Shown here: piece by piece, positions 25,022 to 28,513 of the stretch
Layout of the letters: every line of letters begins with the position of its first letter
How positions within the stretch are numbered: position 1 is the stretch's first letter
Origin: Planctomycetota bacterium
GTDB lineage: Bacteria > Planctomycetota > Phycisphaerae > Tepidisphaerales > Tepidisphaeraceae
Direction: 5' to 3'
Assembly: GCA_023417885.1 (NCBI GenBank)
Contig: JAEZED010000130.1
Coordinates: 1 to 28,513 of the forward strand
Length of the DNA stretch: 28,513 nucleotides
Position numbers and translations under genes: made by a program
Notes under the pieces: model-generated
Seen by the model: only the letters and a program-made list of their open reading frames with translations
Databases searched by the model: none
What the model was told of the DNA's origin: nothing

Positions 25022-25660
25022 CTACATCGGCTCGGCTTCGACGGTGCGGTCGAAGACCTCCAGGAGCTTGGCCTTGTCGAAGACCATCTCCTGCCGCGTC
25101 AGGCCGACCAGGTCGTACACGCTGGTCAGCTCGATGGCATCGACGGGGCAGGCCTCCTCGCACATGCCGCAGTAGATGCACCGCAGCTCGTCGATGTCGA
25201 ACTTGACGGGGTACTTCTCCCGGTCCGGCCAGGGGCTCTCCCCCGCCTCGATGTGGATGCAGTTGGCCGGGCAGGCGGTGGAGCACATGAAGCAGGCGAC
25301 GCACTTGACGCGGCCTTCCTCGTCCTTGTTGAGGCGGTGCACGCCGCGGTAGGTGGCCTGGAGCATTCCGCCCTTTTCCACCTCCAGGTCCTCGCGCCGC
25401 TCCTCGGGGTACTGGACGACCAGGTGCTTGTTGCGGACGAGCACGTCGAACATGTGCCGCATGGTCGTGCCGAGGCCGACGAAGACCTGCGGAAGGTAAA
25501 ACTGGTCGCCGAGCGTGAGCCTGGGCTCCGTCAGCGTCACGTAGTCGCCGTCGCGGCGCTTCGGACGCGTCATCGGCGCGGGCGCCTTGAGCGAGCCGTC
25601 ACGATTGCGGGGCGCCTCGGGAGCGGCGGTGTCGCTGCGGTGTTCGTTCTGCACGGCCAT
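25022..25660 (-). CDS. nuoI: NADH:quinone oxidoreductase subunit I (two 4Fe-4S clusters)
   Basis: This 212-residue ferredoxin-like subunit passes electrons from the peripheral arm of complex I towards quinone. Two complete cluster motifs are visible: CVACFMCSTACP (Cys120, 123, 126, 130) and CIYCGMCEEACP (Cys161, 164, 167, 171). Surrounding family sequence includes KCVACFMCSTACPANCIHIE and VKFDIDELRCIYCGMCEEACPVDAIELT. The first 45 residues are a polar extension rich in Arg, Asp and Pro. ATG 25660 is chosen over the in-frame TTG 25666; TACCAT lies five bases before this ATG, so the gene may have its own leaderless start as well as being read from nuoH, which ends 44 bases upstream. Confidence 0.95.
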   Translation of the reverse strand: MAVQNEHRSDTAAPEAPRNRDGSLKAPAPMTRPKRRDGDYVTLTEPRLTLGDQFYLPQVFVGLGTTMRHMFDVLVRNKHLVVQYPEERREDLEVEKGGMLQATYRGVHRLNKDEEGRVKCVACFMCSTACPANCIHIEAGESPWPDREKYPVKFDIDELRCIYCGMCEEACPVDAIELTSVYDLVGLTRQEMVFDKAKLLEVFDRTVEAEPM

Positions 25661-25665
25661 GTCCA

Positions 25666-25671
25666 ATGGTA
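25666..25671 (-). promoter_or_regulatory. Candidate -10 element TACCAT before nuoI
   Basis: TACCAT lies five bases before the nuoI ATG at 25660. The spacing differs by one from the six-base examples elsewhere in the window, so the support is weaker. Confidence 0.3.
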
Positions 25672-25704
25672 GCGCGGGCCTTGTGGTGCGGGACCTGGAT
25701 CCGG

Positions 25705-27369
25705 TTACCAGCCGCCCACCGAGGGCGCGCTGGTGGCGAGCGACTTGCCGGCGGGAGCGGTCTGGCCGCCGGCCTCTTCGCGGCTGACGATCTGCTCCGA
25801 GGCCATGAAGCGCCGCGTGACGCCCGAAGGCAACGGGGTCTGGTGGAAACGGCTGTCGGAGACATGCACGCGGACGTTCTGGTTCTCGCCGGCCGGAAGG
25901 ATGAAGCTGCCGGCGACGATGATCGCCAGGACGGCGACGTTCATGCCGAGGAAGATGACCGCCTCGCCCATCGAAAGGCCGTTGTAAGTGCCCGGGTCAT
26001 CTCCCCCGCCGAGCATGTAGACGAGCAGCGTCGTCGCGACGATCAGCGTCAGGCTGATCGGGATCAGCCCTTTCCACGCGACCTGCATGAGCTGGTCGAA
26101 CCGGAAGCGGGGCAGGCTCCAGCGCACCCACATGAAGATCACCAGCACCAGGACCGCTTTGGCCAGGAAGACGCCGGAGCGGAGAATGCAGATCAGCAGG
26201 CTCGTCGTCACGCTGTTGGTGTTCGGGTCGTCCACGCGCCAGGCGTTGAAAATCCACTCCAGCCAGGGCATGTGCCAACCGCCCCAGAAGAGGGCCACCA
26301 GCACGCAGCTCGTCGTCACCATCCCCGCGTACTCCGCCAGGAAGAACATGGCGAAGCGCATCGAGCTGTACTCGGTGTGATATCCGCCCACCAGCTCCTG
26401 CTCGGCCTCGGCCATGTCGAACGGAGCGCGGTTGGCCTCGGCATGGATGCAGATCAGGAAGAGCAGGAACGCAAGCGGCTGGGCGAACATGTTCCAGGCC
26501 GGGATGAAGCCGAGCCAGTACGTCGCCTGCCGGTCCACGATCTCCGCCAGGTCCAGCGTGCCGAACATGATGATCATCACCAGCACGCTCATCCCCAGCG
26601 GGATCTCGTAACTGATCATGTTCGCCGTCGCGCGGAGCCCGCCGAGGAAGCTGTACTTGTTGTTGCTCGCCCATCCCCCGATCACCACGCCGTAAACCGC
26701 CAGCGAGAGCGCTGCCAGGACGAACAGCACGCCGATGTTCAGGTGGGCGATCTGGAAGTGGTAGCGGTAGGTGACGGTGAAGTCGGCCGAGACGATCGAC
26801 CCGTCCGACGCGAGCGTGGGACGGACGTGGTCACGCCCCACCGGTGTCACGAAGGCCGCGTCGTACGGCAGGTAGAACCGCAGCGCCTCCACCGCCCCGT
26901 TCGCCAGGCGATCCCCGTCGGCCGTCTGCACCCAGAGCACCTCCGGCAGCCGCTCCCCGTCCACGGTGATCGTCTTGGTCACCTGCCGCACCCCGCCGAA
27001 GGGGATCACGGCAATGGAGACGATGATCACGATGATCATCGTGGCCGGCGCGAGGGAGAAGAGGATCTTGTCGACGCCCTTGCGCCGGTAGTCCTCCTTC
27101 ACGAGGAACTTGAGGCCGTCGGCCAGCGGCTGCCCGAGGCCCCAGAAGTGAAACTTGGGCAGGAACGGCAGCCCGAAGTCGAAGCCGACGCGGTTGGGGC
27201 CCAGGCGATCCTGCACCCACGAGGCCGTCTTCCGCTCCAGCAGGATCAGGTACGCCACGATGCCGAGCACCGTGAAATGGAAGAGGGCGGCAAGGATGAT
27301 CCAGTGATACGCGGCGACGAGGTTCGTCACCGTCTCCAGGACATCGGCCAACGGAAGAGGAATGGGCAT
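25705..27369 (-). CDS. nuoH: NADH:quinone oxidoreductase subunit H, enlarged
   Basis: This is the quinone-site membrane subunit of complex I. Signature blocks are YLILLERKTASWVQDRLGPNRVG, QPLADGLKFLVKEDYRRKGVDKILF, YGVVIGGWASNNKYSFLGGLRATANMISYEIPLGMSVL and AEANRAPFDMAEAEQELVGGYHTEYSSMRFAMFFLAEY, with the conserved acidic loop. At 554 residues it far exceeds the usual 325 or so. An insert of about 70 residues follows the second conserved span (RQVTKTITVDGERLPEVLWV onwards). There are also an extra segment near PWLEWIFNAWRVDDPNTNS, an extra C-terminal span and a tail of about 60 residues. ATG 27369 (MPIPLPLADVLE) is chosen because the candidate promoter overlaps the other ATG at 27414. It is the first nuo gene on this strand. 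Confidence 0.94.
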   Translation of the reverse strand: MPIPLPLADVLETVTNLVAAYHWIILAALFHFTVLGIVAYLILLERKTASWVQDRLGPNRVGFDFGLPFLPKFHFWGLGQPLADGLKFLVKEDYRRKGVDKILFSLAPATMIIVIIVSIAVIPFGGVRQVTKTITVDGERLPEVLWVQTADGDRLANGAVEALRFYLPYDAAFVTPVGRDHVRPTLASDGSIVSADFTVTYRYHFQIAHLNIGVLFVLAALSLAVYGVVIGGWASNNKYSFLGGLRATANMISYEIPLGMSVLVMIIMFGTLDLAEIVDRQATYWLGFIPAWNMFAQPLAFLLFLICIHAEANRAPFDMAEAEQELVGGYHTEYSSMRFAMFFLAEYAGMVTTSCVLVALFWGGWHMPWLEWIFNAWRVDDPNTNSVTTSLLICILRSGVFLAKAVLVLVIFMWVRWSLPRFRFDQLMQVAWKGLIPISLTLIVATTLLVYMLGGGDDPGTYNGLSMGEAVIFLGMNVAVLAIIVAGSFILPAGENQNVRVHVSDSRFHQTPLPSGVTRRFMASEQIVSREEAGGQTAPAGKSLATSAPSVGGW

Positions 27370-27409
27370 GGCGCTGTCGGGCGAACGCGGGATCGTGAAA
27401 GCGAGCACA

Positions 27410-27438
27410 AGCATAAGCGCCTTGCGGCGAGTGTCCAA
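27410..27438 (-). promoter_or_regulatory. Candidate promoter of the nuoH-led run
   Basis: On the lower strand, TTGGAC (27433-27438) and TATGCT (27410-27415) are separated by 17 bases, fitting a housekeeping-type promoter with a moderate match. Transcription would start near 27403, giving a leader of about 35 bases to nuoH. Confidence 0.4.
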
Positions 27439-27561
27439 GATGCCCTGCTCCGCCGGTGGGACCGCACATTTGCCCGACCCCGCCCCCGCGTGGAACGGAC
27501 ATTGCCAGAGGCGCGGCTCAGCCGACCCGGTATGCACCGGTCTTCCCCCGAACCAAGTGCA

Positions 27562-27587
27562 CCACCGCCCCCGGCGGTGGGAGGTGA
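27562..27587 (+). promoter_or_regulatory. Hairpin abutting the catalase ribosome-binding site
   Basis: CCACCGCC (27562-27569) and GGCGGTGG (27573-27580) form a perfect 8-bp stem with a CCC loop. The last base of the stem is the first G of the Shine-Dalgarno GGAGG (27580-27584), six bases before the ATG at 27591. The stem could limit ribosome access to the catalase message or protect its 5' end. Confidence 0.5.
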
Positions 27588-27590
27588 GCC

Positions 27591-28478
27591 ATGTTCTTCC
27601 ACGACAAGCGTCCCCAGTACCACTGCAAGCCCGACAAGCCCGATCCGCTCTACGCCGCCAAGCTCCAGGAGGTGATCGGTGGGCAGTGGGGCGAGATGAG
27701 CGTCATGATGCAGTACCTCTTCCAGGGCTGGAACTGTCGTGGCCCCGCCAAGTACCGGGACATGATCCTGGACATCGGCACCGAGGAGATCGGCCACGTT
27801 GAGATGCTCTCGACCATGGTCGCCTATCTCCTGGAAGGGGCCGACGCCGACACCACCGAGGCCGTCGCAAAGAGCAACAGCGCCGTTGGCGCCGTCCTCG
27901 GGGGCACGAGCCCCAAGGACGCGATGATCGCCGCGGCCATGAATCCGCAGCACCTGATCGTCTCCGGGCAGGGCGCGATGCCCGCCGACGCGATGGGCAA
28001 CCGGTGGAGCGCCAACTACATCATCGCCAGCGGCAACCTGCTGGCGGACTTCCGGATGAACGTCACCGCCGAGAGCCAGGGACGGCTCCAGGTCGCGCGG
28101 CTGTACAACATGACCGAAGACAAGGGCGTCCGGGACATGCTGTCGTTCCTGCTGGCGCGCGACACGATGCACCAGAACCAGTGGCTGGCGGCGATCGAAG
28201 AGCTGCGCGCCGACGGCCTCGAGGAGACCCCCTGCCCCAGCAACTTCCCGCAGGAGCTGGAGGCGCGGCAGTACAGCTACCAGTTTATCGACTGCTCCGC
28301 CGGCAACGAGAGCTCGCACGGCAGGTGGGCCCAGGGCACCTCGATCGACGGCAAGGGGGAGTTCGAGTACATCGAGCGGCCGACGCCCGTCGGCGAGGTG
28401 CCGAACCTCAATGGCGGCGCCGACCCGCGCTGGTACGGCACGGCCAAGGCGCCCGCGCCCGCTGGCGCGAACTCCTGA
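27591..28478 (+). CDS. Manganese catalase (non-haem, dimanganese)
   Basis: This 295-residue enzyme breaks hydrogen peroxide into water and oxygen at a dimanganese centre. The expected ligands are in place: Glu35 (GQWGEMSVMMQYLFQGW), Glu66 and His69 (GTEEIGHVEML), Glu161 (NVTAESQGRLQVARLY) and His194 (ARDTMHQNQW). The spacing of the last pair is the same as in characterised enzymes. The N-terminus MFFHDKRPQYHCKPDKPDP and the C-terminal RPTPVGEVPNLNGGADPRWYGT extension, which wraps the neighbouring subunit in known structures, are also typical. No signal peptide is present. It has a strong GGAGG site. It is divergent from nuoH across about 220 bases. Confidence 0.95.
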   Translation: MFFHDKRPQYHCKPDKPDPLYAAKLQEVIGGQWGEMSVMMQYLFQGWNCRGPAKYRDMILDIGTEEIGHVEMLSTMVAYLLEGADADTTEAVAKSNSAVGAVLGGTSPKDAMIAAAMNPQHLIVSGQGAMPADAMGNRWSANYIIASGNLLADFRMNVTAESQGRLQVARLYNMTEDKGVRDMLSFLLARDTMHQNQWLAAIEELRADGLEETPCPSNFPQELEARQYSYQFIDCSAGNESSHGRWAQGTSIDGKGEFEYIERPTPVGEVPNLNGGADPRWYGTAKAPAPAGANS

Positions 28479-28491
28479 AACGGGCCGGCCC

Positions 28492-28513
28492 CCTCTCCCG
28501 GTGGCGGGAGAGG
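28492..28513 (+). terminator. Perfect hairpin after the catalase gene
   Basis: CCTCTCCCG (28492-28500) and CGGGAGAGG (28505-28513) form a 9-bp perfect stem with the loop GTGG, starting 14 bases after the catalase stop and ending exactly at the window edge. Whether a T-run follows cannot be seen. The element also resembles a widespread intergenic repeat type in GC-rich bacteria. Confidence 0.55.

Overview
The window looks like a piece of a high-GC Planctomycetota chromosome, most likely class Phycisphaerae. The support is indirect: very high GC at third codon positions, HEAT/TPR proteins with signal peptides, a zinc-ribbon plus multi-span membrane protein of a style common in that phylum, many genes without Shine-Dalgarno sites, and greatly enlarged complex I subunits. 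No rRNA, tRNA, CRISPR array or transposase was recognised.

Left part (1-4143). Two tandem, probably paralogous membrane/TPR-like genes read leftward. Upstream of them, in about 850 bp without a convincing gene, is a striking array of thirteen 21-bp, near-palindromic units (1722-1994) closed by 27-bp perfect inverted ends. Next come a leftward lipoprotein solute-binding protein (family 3) and a cation-diffusion-facilitator-type transporter, joined by a 4-bp start/stop overlap.

Central part (4144-14499). fba (class II aldolase) reads rightward behind a 22-bp perfect palindrome. A rightward four-gene run follows: secreted PD40 propeller, group II truncated haemoglobin, secreted beta-helix/PA14-like protein, small membrane protein. 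It meets leftward single genes for a HEAT/TPR exported protein, a zinc-ribbon membrane protein and a phosphate-selective-type porin.

Right part (14568-28513). The membrane arm of NADH:quinone oxidoreductase (complex I) reads leftward as nuoH-nuoI-[ECF sigma factor-membrane protein]-nuoJ-K-L-M-N. The set is split by a sigma/putative anti-sigma pair, and no nuoA-G lies beside it in the window. Divergent from nuoH is a manganese catalase with intact metal ligands. This suggests, by inference only, that respiratory electron entry and peroxide defence share a regulatory region.

Two cross-cutting signals deserve attention. At least five genes have a TANNNT hexamer exactly six bases before the start codon (a sixth has five), the signature of leaderless transcripts. 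In addition, the 21-bp array shows paired changes that keep its palindromes intact.
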